A stretch of 64,000 nucleotides of DNA from assembly GCA_963774075.1 (NCBI GenBank), contig CAVZDP010000003.1:1-64000 (forward strand), written 5' to 3'. The notes beneath the pieces were generated by a model, which saw only the letters and a program-made list of their open reading frames with translations, did not search any database and was not told the origin of the DNA. Source of the stretch: JBBQNR01 sp963774075. GTDB taxonomy: Bacteria; Actinomycetota; Thermoleophilia; Solirubrobacterales; JBBDJG01. Made by a program: the position numbers and the translations under genes. Shown here piece by piece: positions 17,136-25,941 of this stretch; the first letter of the stretch is position 1, and every line of letters begins with the position of its first letter.

Positions 17136-19526
17136 TTGCTCGGCCTGCTCCTGGTCGTCGCGGTTCTCGTCGTCGTCCCTGGCGCGGCGTGGGCTCAGAG
17201 CCGTGTGACCCTCGAGCCCGCGTCCGGCTTTCCAGGCGACTCGGCTTCCGTCACGGGACTCGGCTTCGCCCGGGGGGAATGGGTCGTGATCCGGATTCGC
17301 GAGAAGGTCCTGGCACGAACGCGGGCGAGCACGCGAGGCTCGTTCGGCGTCTCGTTCGAGGTACCGGAAGGCCGCCGCGGCCTGGTCCGGATCGACTCGA
17401 GCAGCGGCTCGCGACGGGTGGTGAGCCTCTTTCGCGTGTCCCGCATTACGCAGGCCCAGGAGGTAAGCGAAACCGCCTCGTCGAGCGGCGCGCGCGTGCG
17501 TTGGGCTGTCGACAGGGGGCTTCGAGGAAGCAGAGTCGAGCTCCACGGGGCCGGTTTTCCCAGCGGACGCGATGTCCGCATCGGGGTCGGAAGCGCGAGG
17601 ATCGGGTCGAGCCGGACGAATCGCGCCGGCAAGTTCTCGTCTCGCCTGCCGCTGCCGCCGTCCCTGACCGGCTCGCATCGCCTGCGCGTGCAGGCCGCAT
17701 CCACAGACCTGAGCTTCGGCTTCCTGATCAGCGCCGCCGTCTCCGGGCCGGTGGGTGCCGTGGCACCCCCGCCGCCGTCCCCCTCGCCGACGCTTCCCTC
17801 GCCGACGTTCCCCTCGGCGGCGGCGCCGCAGGTCCCGTCCTCCCCACCCCCTTCGGAGGATCCGCCGCCGGCACCGCCCGAGGACCCCTTCCCGTTCCCG
17901 CCGTCGCCGCCGGAAGATCCGTTCCCGCCACCGGAGAGCCCGCCGCCCGCTCCGCCCCCGCCGCCTGAGGATCCGCCCGCACCGTCAGAGGACCCTCCTG
18001 TACCGCCGGAGGATCCGCCTGCACCTCCGGCACCACCAGACGAACCACCTCCAGCGCCGCCGCTGCCGCCGGAGGATCCGCCGCCGGCACCGCCCGAGGA
18101 CCCCTTCCCCTTCCCGCCGTCGCCGCCGGAAGATCCGTTCCCGCCACCGCCATCCCCGCCGGAGGTTCCGCCTGCGCCGCCCCCGGCGCCACCCGAGGAT
18201 CCGCCGCCCGCGCCAGAGGACCCGCCGCCTGCACCCGAGGAGCCACCGCCCGCTCCGGAGGACCCGCCTTCCCCGCCACCTCAAGATCCGCCGGCGCCGC
18301 CACAGGACCCGCCTCCGCCGCCGCCCGAGGATCCGTTCCCCGTGCCGCCGGTGCCGCCGGAAGATCCGCCTCCACCTCCGCCCGCGCCGGAGGAGCCGTC
18401 GCCTGCGCCCGAGGAGCCGCCACCTGCGCCCGAGGAGCCGCCGCCTGCGCCGGAGGACCCGCCTCCGCCGCCCCCTGAAGATCCGCCTGCGCCCGAAGAG
18501 CCGCCGCCACCGCCAGTGGACCCGCCGCCCGCTCCGGAGGACCCGCCGCCTCCGCCACCGGAGGATCCGCCTCCGCCCGCGCCCGAGGACCCGCCGCCTG
18601 CTCCGGAGGATCCGCCTCCGCCACCGTCAGAGGACCCGCCGCCTCCACCTCCGGCACCTCCGTGCAGTCCGGAAGCACTCGCACAGCCTCCGAACCCCGA
18701 CCTAACTCAGCAGCCGAGCTTCCCGATCCGTGCGACCTTCTACTACCCCTGGTTCGCGGAGGCGTGGAACCAGTTGGGAATCAACCCGTTCACCAAGTAC
18801 CACCCGTCCCTGGGCTTCTATCGCTCCGACGACGACTTCATCAGGTGCATGCATCTACGCTCGCTCGACTACGCGGGGATCGATGCCGGCATCTATTCGT
18901 GGTGGGGGCAGGGCAACAGGTCCGACCTGCGCTTCCCCGGGATGCTGCGGGTGACGAACAGCGTCGGCAGCCCCGTCAAATGGGCGCTCTATCACGAGGC
19001 CGAGGGATATGCCGACCCGAGCTCCGTGGACATCGGCGCGGACCTCGACTACATCCGCTCCAGCTACGCGTCGGACAACGCCTATCTCCAGGTCGGCGGC
19101 AAGCCGGTGATCTTCGTCTACGGCGACCCGCTGGATGGTTGCGCCATGGCGGACCGCTGGGTGGAAGCGAACACCGAGAGTCGCGGATTCTACGTCGTGC
19201 TCAAGGTATTCCCCGGCTACAGGACCTGCGCCAGCCAGCCGGACGGCTGGCACCAGTACGCGCCCGCGAATCGAGTCGACCACCAGCGCGGGCACTCGTT
19301 CGGCATCTCGCCCGAGTTCGACCTGACCGGCCCCGAGCCGGAGCGCCTGGTCCGCGATTTCGCAGCCTTCGAGCAGGCCGCGCGCGACATGGTGGCTTCG
19401 GGAGAGCGCTGGCAGCTCGTGATCAGCTTCAACGAGTGGGGAGAGAACACCGGCACCGAGTCGGCCGAGGAGTGGGCGAGCCCGTCAGGTCACGGCCACT
19501 ACCTCGACGTCCTCGCGGGGCTGTAG
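17136..19526 (+). CDS. Secreted GH99/GH71-like protein with long proline-rich linker
   Basis: 796 residues from a TTG. The frame is open further upstream, and a CTG at 17046 behind gggggaacgg would give a fuller Arg-rich signal-peptide start (SERLRSLAALLGLLL...). Mature N terminus: two Ig-like repeats like those of the phosphoesterase at 13187. Then about 300 residues of Pro with Glu/Asp (17766-18665). The C-terminal ~270 residues match the GH99-like fold: IRATFYYPWFAEAWNQ, HPSLGFYRSDD, GIDAGIYSWWGQG, KPVIFVYGDP, and LVISFNEWGENTGTES with an acidic pair. Probably acts on extracellular alpha-mannan-like or related glycans; substrate inferred from family only. Confidence 0.8.
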   Translation: MLGLLLVVAVLVVVPGAAWAQSRVTLEPASGFPGDSASVTGLGFARGEWVVIRIREKVLARTRASTRGSFGVSFEVPEGRRGLVRIDSSSGSRRVVSLFRVSRITQAQEVSETASSSGARVRWAVDRGLRGSRVELHGAGFPSGRDVRIGVGSARIGSSRTNRAGKFSSRLPLPPSLTGSHRLRVQAASTDLSFGFLISAAVSGPVGAVAPPPPSPSPTLPSPTFPSAAAPQVPSSPPPSEDPPPAPPEDPFPFPPSPPEDPFPPPESPPPAPPPPPEDPPAPSEDPPVPPEDPPAPPAPPDEPPPAPPLPPEDPPPAPPEDPFPFPPSPPEDPFPPPPSPPEVPPAPPPAPPEDPPPAPEDPPPAPEEPPPAPEDPPSPPPQDPPAPPQDPPPPPPEDPFPVPPVPPEDPPPPPPAPEEPSPAPEEPPPAPEEPPPAPEDPPPPPPEDPPAPEEPPPPPVDPPPAPEDPPPPPPEDPPPPAPEDPPPAPEDPPPPPSEDPPPPPPAPPCSPEALAQPPNPDLTQQPSFPIRATFYYPWFAEAWNQLGINPFTKYHPSLGFYRSDDDFIRCMHLRSLDYAGIDAGIYSWWGQGNRSDLRFPGMLRVTNSVGSPVKWALYHEAEGYADPSSVDIGADLDYIRSSYASDNAYLQVGGKPVIFVYGDPLDGCAMADRWVEANTESRGFYVVLKVFPGYRTCASQPDGWHQYAPANRVDHQRGHSFGISPEFDLTGPEPERLVRDFAAFEQAARDMVASGERWQLVISFNEWGENTGTESAEEWASPSGHGHYLDVLAGL
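17766..18665 (+). repeat. Imperfect tandem repeat encoding a Pro-Glu/Asp linker
   Basis: About 900 bp of degenerate GC-rich repeats encode variations of P-P-P-A-P-E-D-P, P-E-E-P and E-D-P-F-P-F-P-P. A longer unit containing the E-D-P-F-P-F-P-P block recurs near 17878 and 18098. Such stretches mutate by slippage. The linker would be extended and acidic, separating the surface domain from the catalytic domain. Confidence 0.8.
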
Positions 19527-19577
19527 AACAGCCCGCGCGCAGCGGCGCAACAGCCGTCGCGAAGGCGGCCCTCCAGC

Positions 19578-21482
19578 TCACGGAGCGAAGACGCCCTGGC
19601 GGAGGAACACAGCCTCGTCGCCCGTCCCGCACAGCGGCGGGCAACCGCTCGCCGGCGTCACGTTGCCGTCCGGTCCCGCGTCCGCCAGCTCGAGCGTGAA
19701 AGCGCTCAGGACCGAGCGCTTTCCCTCTGGAACGAGCCCCGGAACGAGCGTGTCGGCCGTTGTGTTCAGGGTGCAGGTCGAGCCTCCGCTGCCTGGCGTC
19801 GCGACGCAGTCGACCGGAAGCGCCAGACGAGTGTCCTGCACTGTGGCGGCCTCCGTGCCCGCCGGCCCGTTAGCCCGGTCGGTGATACGAAGCGTCGTTC
19901 GCAGGAGCGTCCTGCCGGCGTAGTCGGCGCCGTCGATTCCGCGCCGCACGTCGGTCGCGCGGGCGACGATGGCGATGTCGGCCTCGTCGACTCCCGTGGA
20001 CGGGTTGCCGACCACGACGTTGAAGCGCGCCGACCCGGAGCCCACCCCGATCGTCGAGGTGGTGAGCAGCGAGGACTCACGCGTCGGCGGAGCACACGAC
20101 GGTTTGTCCAGTGGACCGACATGCGAGCCGTTCGGCGCGGTGCACGCCGCGAACGCGGGCACGAGCGGCACGTGCAGCGGCGTACCCGCGCCCGGGCGCG
20201 GGTACGGATTCGGCCTCGGGAGGTGGAGCCTGCGCACTTCCTGCGCCGGCCCGTTCCAGGTCACGTAGTAGAGGTACTGGCTCGAGCTCGGCGGGCCGAA
20301 CGTCATGGTGATCAGGCTGTAGGCGCCAAAGCCGGATCCGAACTCCGTCTGCGTCCAGCCGCCGCCTCCGACGGGATCGAGCTTGAAGATCTTTCCGCAA
20401 GTCAGGTCGGCGAACAGGTAGGAGCCGTTGTACGGCGACCCCCAGACCGCGTTCGGCACGAACGCTCCGCCGGTGATCGCCATGCAACCCGTGTCGTGGT
20501 TGTAGGAATGGATCGGGTTCGTCATGCCCGCCGGTGGCGGGGTGCATGGAGTCGTCTCTCCGGTCGGGCAGGGGCCCTCGCGCACGTTCCAGCCGTAGTC
20601 GGCGCCGGCCTGGCCGAGGTCGATCTCCTCCCACGTCAGCTCGCCGACGTCGTTGATGAAGAAGCGGGTACCGGTCGAGTTCGGATCGAACGCGAGCCGG
20701 AACGGGTTGCGCAGCCCCCAGGCGTACGTCTCCTGGCACTTCTTGCCTTGATCGGTGATGCCGGTGACGTTGCAGCGGGCGCTGTCCGACCCGACGTACG
20801 GGTTGCCCGCCGGGATCGCGCCGTCGCGTGTGATGCGGAGCACCTTTCCGAGCAGGACGTGCTGATCCCGGGACGCGTCGTTCCAGAGATCGCAGAAGTT
20901 CGAGTCGGCGTAGTCGCAGCCACCGTCACCGGTGCTCGCGTAGAGGAGGCCGTCCTTGCCAAAGTGAAGATCGGCGCCGATGTGGTAGCTCTGCGGTGCA
21001 GGAATGTTGTCGATCAGCACCACCTCGGTAGCGGGATTGATCAAATCGTTGTCGCCGAGGACGAACCGCGACACGCGGTTGACCGGTAGCTGAGAGCTGG
21101 GCGCCACGGGGCAGGACCCGAACTTGTTCCACGTGTAGTAGAGATAGACGAAGCGGTTCGTCACGAACGACGGATCGACGGCAACCGCCATCAGCCCCCG
21201 CTCGCCGTCGGAGCAGACCTTGGCTGAGATGTCGAGCGCGGACCCCGACAGCAGTGTGCCGTCCTTGACGACACGCACCCGCCCCGGCGCCGCCGCAATC
21301 AGGAGACGGCCGTCGGGCGTGAAGGCGAGGTCGGTCGGGCTCGTGACGCCGCTTGCCACGAGCTCGTCCTGGAAGCCCGCGGGCAGAGTCGGCGCCGCAC
21401 CCGCCGGCGCCGAGGCGAACGCGAGGGAAAGCGCAAGAATCGCGGGCAGCGCGAGTACCCCGAGCCTGACCGACAACCTCAT
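19578..21482 (-). CDS. Secreted PQQ-dependent sugar (glucose/sorbosone) dehydrogenase with shared C-terminal domain
   Basis: 634 residues from ATG 21482, chosen because MRLSVRLGVLALPAILAL begins a clean signal peptide (the frame extends to 21731 without one). Residues ~35-420 are a six-bladed GSDH beta-propeller: SPTDLAFTPDGRLLIAAAPG, GADLHFGKDGLLYASTGDGG, TYAWGLRNPFRLAFDP, GELTWEEIDLGQAGADYGWN. The fold oxidises aldose sugars with PQQ. Residues ~425-634 (YPRPGAGTP ... RQGVFAP) form a six-Cys domain also found at the C termini of the proteins at 42265 and 51841. Confidence 0.88.
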   Translation of the reverse strand: MRLSVRLGVLALPAILALSLAFASAPAGAAPTLPAGFQDELVASGVTSPTDLAFTPDGRLLIAAAPGRVRVVKDGTLLSGSALDISAKVCSDGERGLMAVAVDPSFVTNRFVYLYYTWNKFGSCPVAPSSQLPVNRVSRFVLGDNDLINPATEVVLIDNIPAPQSYHIGADLHFGKDGLLYASTGDGGCDYADSNFCDLWNDASRDQHVLLGKVLRITRDGAIPAGNPYVGSDSARCNVTGITDQGKKCQETYAWGLRNPFRLAFDPNSTGTRFFINDVGELTWEEIDLGQAGADYGWNVREGPCPTGETTPCTPPPAGMTNPIHSYNHDTGCMAITGGAFVPNAVWGSPYNGSYLFADLTCGKIFKLDPVGGGGWTQTEFGSGFGAYSLITMTFGPPSSSQYLYYVTWNGPAQEVRRLHLPRPNPYPRPGAGTPLHVPLVPAFAACTAPNGSHVGPLDKPSCAPPTRESSLLTTSTIGVGSGSARFNVVVGNPSTGVDEADIAIVARATDVRRGIDGADYAGRTLLRTTLRITDRANGPAGTEAATVQDTRLALPVDCVATPGSGGSTCTLNTTADTLVPGLVPEGKRSVLSAFTLELADAGPDGNVTPASGCPPLCGTGDEAVFLRQGVFAP

Positions 21483-21554
21483 GCAGCCCACTGTAGCTAC
21501 GAGACTCGAGCGCCTTTGGCGCGCTTCGACGTGCCGGCAAGCTCCGCCGACCCA

Positions 21555-21584
21555 TTGACTTGGGCAGCGCCGCGCGGTTACCAT
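21555..21584 (+). promoter_or_regulatory. Sigma-70-like promoter for the second beta-helix gene
   Basis: TTGACT (21555-21560), a 17-18 nt spacer, then TTACCAT (21578-21584). It sits 57 nt upstream of the ATG at 21641, a good match and spacing for a housekeeping promoter. Confidence 0.45.
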
Positions 21585-21640
21585 CCTCGCGTCGGCGAGC
21601 ATGAGGCTCGCCCGAGCCATTGATGGCAAGGGGGCAGGGA

Positions 21641-23260
21641 ATGGATTCTCAGGGGTGCTTTGGGGTGCTGTCGCTACGGCGGGCGGTGGTGGTCTCGGTT
21701 TTGGCTGCCATGATGGCGCTACTGGCACCAACCAGCGCGCTGGCGGCCACGTTCAACCCGGTAGCCGACTCCTATGTGGATGGATCCGCGCCGACCGCCA
21801 ACAACGGGACGAAGACGAGCATCAGGACCGATGCGTCTCCGGTCGTCAATTCCTATCTGCGCTTCAACGTCATCGGACTGGGCGCCCCGGCCGCGGCTCA
21901 GTTGCGCGTGTACGCGGAGACCAACAGCAGCACGGGCTTCCAGGTTCGCCCCGTCACCGGCCCCGGCGCGAATACATGGGGAGAGACGGCGATCAACTTC
22001 AACAACGCCCCTCCGCTCGGATCGGTGATCGGCACGTCCGGGCCGGTGACGGCAGGACGGTGGTACACGATCGACCTTCCTTCGCTTGTCTCGGGCGACG
22101 GACTCGTGAGCGTTGCGCTGACGAGCGCGAGCACGACCGCCACCCGCTACACGAGCCGCGAGGGCACGAACGGGCCTCAGTTGATCGCGCCGACCGGCGC
22201 CCCCGGCCCGGGACCTGACCCCGGACCCGCGCCCGATCCCGGTCCCGGTCCCGGTCCGGTGACAGGAGGCGATTACTTCGTGACCCGAAACGGCTCGAGC
22301 TATCAGGCCACCCGTTCGGGCGGTGGCACCAGCTTCACCGGCACGGCGAAGTCCGTGGTCGAGAGCGCCGTCGGCGCGCTCGGCAGCGGCGGCGGGGTGA
22401 TCACCTTCGGAAGCGGCATCTTCGACCTCGGCGACAGTTGGTTCAGCCTCAAGAACGTCTCGCGTGTCACGTTCCAGGGACAGGGCATGGACGTGACTGT
22501 GATCCAGAACAACTCGAGCCAGGCGGCCGACACAGAGCCCTTCAACACGAGCACGACCGACCACGTGGTCATTCGCGACATGACCGTGCGAGCGGGAGGT
22601 CCGGTTCGGACAACGAGCGACGCGATCGACATGGACGGAGGCAACTTCGACCTGATCGAGCGGGTCAAGGTCTCCCAGTCGCGAGGACGCGGGATCGTCT
22701 TCGATGGCAAGGACATCGTCGGCGGCGTTGCGCGCACCGCCGACAACAACATCATCCGCGACTGCGTGATCACCGGAGTCTCAACTCACGGCATCCAGTT
22801 CCTCGCCTCGCGCTTCAACCGGGTAGAGGGGTGCACGATCACGAATACGACGAACTACGGCGTTCAAATCACGAAGTCGTCGGACATCGCCAGACAGCCC
22901 AACAAGAAGTCGAACGGCAACGTGATCACCGGCAACTTCATCGACAACGCGGGCACCGACGGGATTCAGATCAACAGCAGCCACGACAACCAGATCCTCA
23001 ACAACACGATCACCAACAGCGGGAACGTGACCGCCAGCAAGGACGGCATCAAGCTGGTGTCAAGCGGGTCGCATACCTGCGACAACAACCGCATCTCGGG
23101 CAACCGAGCAACGGACAACCAATCCACCAAGACCCAGCGCTACGGCCTGTACATCTCCTCGGCCAACTGCCACGGGACCATCGCGGGACCCGGGAACGAC
23201 TTCAGCGGGAACCTGAGCGGCCCGTTCAAGAACTCCGGCACGGGGACGATCTTCCAGTAG
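21641..23260 (+). CDS. Secreted DNRLRE + right-handed beta-helix protein (paralog 2)
   Basis: 539 residues from ATG 21641, which has SD aagggggcagg; an ATG at 21620 lacks one. Same architecture as the 14893 protein: signal peptide ending TSALA, DNRLRE domain (SYVDGSAPTANNGTKTSI, SYLRFNVIGLG, SREGTNGPQLIAP), a Gly/Pro-Asp hinge (GPGPDPGPAPDPGPGPG) absent from the paralog, then the beta-helix (NNIIRDCVITGVSTHGIQFL, GNVITGNFIDNAGTDGIQIN) and the matching CHGTIAGPGNDFSGNLSGP end. Likely a cell-surface polysaccharide-active or binding protein. Confidence 0.85.
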   Translation: MDSQGCFGVLSLRRAVVVSVLAAMMALLAPTSALAATFNPVADSYVDGSAPTANNGTKTSIRTDASPVVNSYLRFNVIGLGAPAAAQLRVYAETNSSTGFQVRPVTGPGANTWGETAINFNNAPPLGSVIGTSGPVTAGRWYTIDLPSLVSGDGLVSVALTSASTTATRYTSREGTNGPQLIAPTGAPGPGPDPGPAPDPGPGPGPVTGGDYFVTRNGSSYQATRSGGGTSFTGTAKSVVESAVGALGSGGGVITFGSGIFDLGDSWFSLKNVSRVTFQGQGMDVTVIQNNSSQAADTEPFNTSTTDHVVIRDMTVRAGGPVRTTSDAIDMDGGNFDLIERVKVSQSRGRGIVFDGKDIVGGVARTADNNIIRDCVITGVSTHGIQFLASRFNRVEGCTITNTTNYGVQITKSSDIARQPNKKSNGNVITGNFIDNAGTDGIQINSSHDNQILNNTITNSGNVTASKDGIKLVSSGSHTCDNNRISGNRATDNQSTKTQRYGLYISSANCHGTIAGPGNDFSGNLSGPFKNSGTGTIFQ

Positions 23261-23291
23261 CCGGCGAGTACCAGCCGCGGCATGAGCGTCG

Positions 23292-24218
23292 TCAGCTGCC
23301 CGGCTGACGCAGTCTGCGGATCAGCTTTGCACTCGCAGGGTTCTCCTTGAACTCCTTCTCATACTGCGGGCGGACCACCAGCTCCACCGGCGTGATCTCA
23401 CGCTTCTCACACTCGAGGTCGGCATTGGCGGCCCTCACCTCCTCGCGCTGCAAGTCGGTGAGGGCGGCGCGGTCATAGCTCGTGCCGGGATCCGGTGGCG
23501 CGGTCGCGCCGGGCCTGACCCCGACTCCCACGAGCGACCGGAAGCGCTTCAAGAAATCCTCATCGATTGCGTCCGGCTCCTCGTACCGGTAGCCCTTGTC
23601 GGCCATGCACGCCGACCACTTCTTGGTCGCTTCCACCATTCGCTGGTCCTGGACGATTCGCTCGTCGAGGTCGTCGAGCCTGCCGACGATCGCCGTCAGC
23701 AGCTGGGTTCCGCCGAACACCCGGTCACTCGCCTGCTTCGTGCAACCCCCGAGCTCGCTGAAGTCGCCGGAGTCGAGGGCCTCCGCGAACGTCGCGCCCC
23801 GGTTCTCGCCCCAGAGCGCCCGGTCGTAGGCGGCCCGGTCGGTCGCCGAAAGGCTCTTGCGGATCCTGTCGTTGGGATCTGACTGCGCGTTGCCGCGCCC
23901 GAAGAGAGTGCTGATGCCGTATCCGAACTGCTTGAGGAACTCCTCGTCGCTCAGTCGCGCCTTGCCGGTCAGCGCCTGCTGGCGTGCGAAAGGGTCCACG
24001 GGCGTGTAGTCGAAGCCCTGCGCCCGCATGCACTCGCGAATCTGCCCCTCCACCCGTGCCTGGCGCTCGATGGACCCGGGGCTCGAGCCACTGAAGCCGA
24101 GCTGTTCCTCGAGCTCGATCGGTTGCTTTTTCGATTTCTCGTCGGTGCCGCAGCCGGCGACGAGCATCGCCGTGAGGGCGATCGTCACCAGGCCCCAGAT
24201 CCACCCGGTCCGTGTCAT
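23292..24218 (-). CDS. Putative lipoprotein of unknown function
   Basis: 308 residues. A type II signal peptide with lipobox LVAGC (Cys about residue 23) predicts lipid anchoring. The body has repeated short acidic/Arg motifs (IRECMRAQGFDYTPVDP, WSACMADKGYRYEEPDAIDE) that form two similar C-M-x-x-x-G-[FY]-x-[YP] units. These are typical of an actinobacterial lipoprotein family of unknown role. It is 12 nt downstream of the PASTA gene, so probably co-transcribed. Confidence 0.75.
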   Translation of the reverse strand: MTRTGWIWGLVTIALTAMLVAGCGTDEKSKKQPIELEEQLGFSGSSPGSIERQARVEGQIRECMRAQGFDYTPVDPFARQQALTGKARLSDEEFLKQFGYGISTLFGRGNAQSDPNDRIRKSLSATDRAAYDRALWGENRGATFAEALDSGDFSELGGCTKQASDRVFGGTQLLTAIVGRLDDLDERIVQDQRMVEATKKWSACMADKGYRYEEPDAIDEDFLKRFRSLVGVGVRPGATAPPDPGTSYDRAALTDLQREEVRAANADLECEKREITPVELVVRPQYEKEFKENPASAKLIRRLRQPGS

Positions 24219-24230
24219 GAGGAGGGGAGG

Positions 24231-24581
24231 CTAGATGACGCAGGTGCCGGGCAGTGCCGCGCGCAGATGTGCGGCGCCACGCAGCTTCTGTCCCGCGGCC
24301 GGCTCTGTCTCGCAAACTTCCCACAAGGAAGGCACGACGACCCCGAGCACCTCCTCACCGTCGGTCACGTAAGCGATCCCACGCCGGCGAAGCTCTCGTT
24401 CGGCCTCGTCGAGCGGCCGGCCGACCACGTACGGCATCGCCGGACGCGGCGAGGCGTCGGCCCTTGGGCGTTTCGCGGTCTCGCGCTCAGCGACGACCAG
24501 CGGCGGCACGAGGAACCCGACCAGCAACCCAACGGCGGCGGCCGCTCCCACGAACAACCCTCCCTTGACGGCCCCCGACAT
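24231..24581 (-). CDS. Small membrane protein with PASTA-like domain
   Basis: 116 residues: one N-terminal transmembrane helix (GLFVGAAAAVGLLVGFLVPP) and a C-terminal PASTA-like unit (MPYVVGRPLDEAERELRRRG ... VCETEPAAGQKL). PASTA domains bind muropeptides or beta-lactams, usually on kinases or PBPs. A single free-standing PASTA domain is less common. First gene of a two-gene unit with the lipoprotein. Confidence 0.75.
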   Translation of the reverse strand: MSGAVKGGLFVGAAAAVGLLVGFLVPPLVVAERETAKRPRADASPRPAMPYVVGRPLDEAERELRRRGIAYVTDGEEVLGVVVPSLWEVCETEPAAGQKLRGAAHLRAALPGTCVI

Positions 24582-24710
24582 GACGAGCCATCGTACAGTC
24601 GCGATCGAGTGCCTGCCTCAGTAGCCCGCGGTGAAATCGCCGCCCCAAGTCTTGCTCATGCCCGTGCGAGCCCCCTAGAATCGCTTCTTTGGGAAGGCTG
24701 AAGACCCAGG

Positions 24711-25859
24711 ATGGCGACCACGAGAACAACGTTGACCGAGGCGCATCGCGAAAAGTTCGAACGCGACGGCTACCTGGTAATCGACGACTTGGGCTACTCC
24801 GATGCGCTGCTCGACGGCGTGGTCGCTGATCTGGATGGGCTGTACGAAGGCGACGAACGCTACGAGGACGGCGTCTTCTACGCGACGCACCGGATCGGGG
24901 AGGCCTGGAGGATCAGCGAGAACGCCAACGCGCTGGCCCTGAATCCCAACGTCCACGCGATCGTGGAGGAGCTCTACGGACGGAAGCCGCTGCCGTTCCA
25001 GACGCTCAACTTCCGGATGGGAACCGAACAGCCGGTTCACTCTGACACGATCCACTTCAACTCGATGCCGGCCGGCTTCATGTGCGGCGCGTGGGTGGCG
25101 CTGGAGGACATCGACATGGACAACGGCCCCGTCATTTACTACCCCGGAAGCCACAAGCTGCCCGAGATCACGCTGAAGGACGTCGGGCCCGACGCCGATG
25201 AGATGGCGTACTCGGATTACCTGGCGGCGATGATCGAGCGCCTCGATTTGAAGCCCGCCTACGCCACGATCCGCAAGGGCCAGACGTTTCTCTGGGCGAG
25301 CAACCTTCTGCACGGCGGGTCACCTCAGCGAGACAAGACTCGCACGCGCTATAGCCAGGTGACCCACTTCTTCTTCGAGGACTGCAAGTACTGGTCGCCC
25401 CTGCTCTCGACCGATGACGAAGTCCACTGGCGCCACCCGGTGTGGATCAGCAACGACGCCGCACAAGTCAACGAGGCCAGCGTGGCCCGCATCCGGGACC
25501 TCGTGCTTCGAAACGTCCCCGCCGGTGCGACGGTGCTTTTCGCGAGTAGAGGTGACGAGGAGATGGTGAGGGTCGAGGGCCGCCATGGATGGCACTTTCC
25601 GCAGGACGAGCACGGGGTCTGGCCGGGCTACTACCCAGCTGACAGCAACGAGGCCATCGGCCACGTCGAGCAACTCAGAGCGCGAGGGGCCGAGTACATC
25701 GTGTTCCCCGACACCGCCTTCTGGTGGCTGGACCACTACGGCGAGCTCGCCGAGTATCTGGAGAGCCGATGCGAGCGGGTCCTGGACGGGAACGAATGCC
25801 TGATCTTCGCCCTGCGGCCCAGCTCGGAAGCCGCCGCATCGGGCAAGAGCCCCACCTGA
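24711..25859 (+). CDS. Phytanoyl-CoA dioxygenase (PhyH) family protein with C-terminal accessory domain
   Basis: 382 residues. Residues 1-250 are an Fe(II)/2-oxoglutarate dioxygenase: HSD at 110-112 and His 201 (LLHGGSP) form the 2-His-1-carboxylate site, with the Arg in RTRYSQVTHFF for 2-oxoglutarate. NGPVIYYPGSHKLPE is typical PhyH. Residues ~259-375 form a separate alpha/beta domain (ARIRDLVLRNVPAGATVLFA ... GAEYIVFPDTAFWWLDHYGE ... ECLIFALR) whose pattern matches the N terminus of the methyltransferase at 32749. This suggests hydroxylation or tailoring of a carbohydrate- or lipid-linked substrate; inferred. Confidence 0.8.
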   Translation: MATTRTTLTEAHREKFERDGYLVIDDLGYSDALLDGVVADLDGLYEGDERYEDGVFYATHRIGEAWRISENANALALNPNVHAIVEELYGRKPLPFQTLNFRMGTEQPVHSDTIHFNSMPAGFMCGAWVALEDIDMDNGPVIYYPGSHKLPEITLKDVGPDADEMAYSDYLAAMIERLDLKPAYATIRKGQTFLWASNLLHGGSPQRDKTRTRYSQVTHFFFEDCKYWSPLLSTDDEVHWRHPVWISNDAAQVNEASVARIRDLVLRNVPAGATVLFASRGDEEMVRVEGRHGWHFPQDEHGVWPGYYPADSNEAIGHVEQLRARGAEYIVFPDTAFWWLDHYGELAEYLESRCERVLDGNECLIFALRPSSEAAASGKSPT

Positions 25860-25941
25860 CGGCCAGTCGGTAATCTGTCGGACCCCGTCGCTCGGGCGTC
25901 ACCGAGAGTCGGGCCATAGCCGTCTTCAGGGGAGGAACGAC

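Noticed and set aside
17728..18684. 318-codon frame opposite the proline linker
   Set aside because: Antisense of the Pro repeats gives Ala/Pro/Gly-rich low-complexity sequence; no SD or domain.
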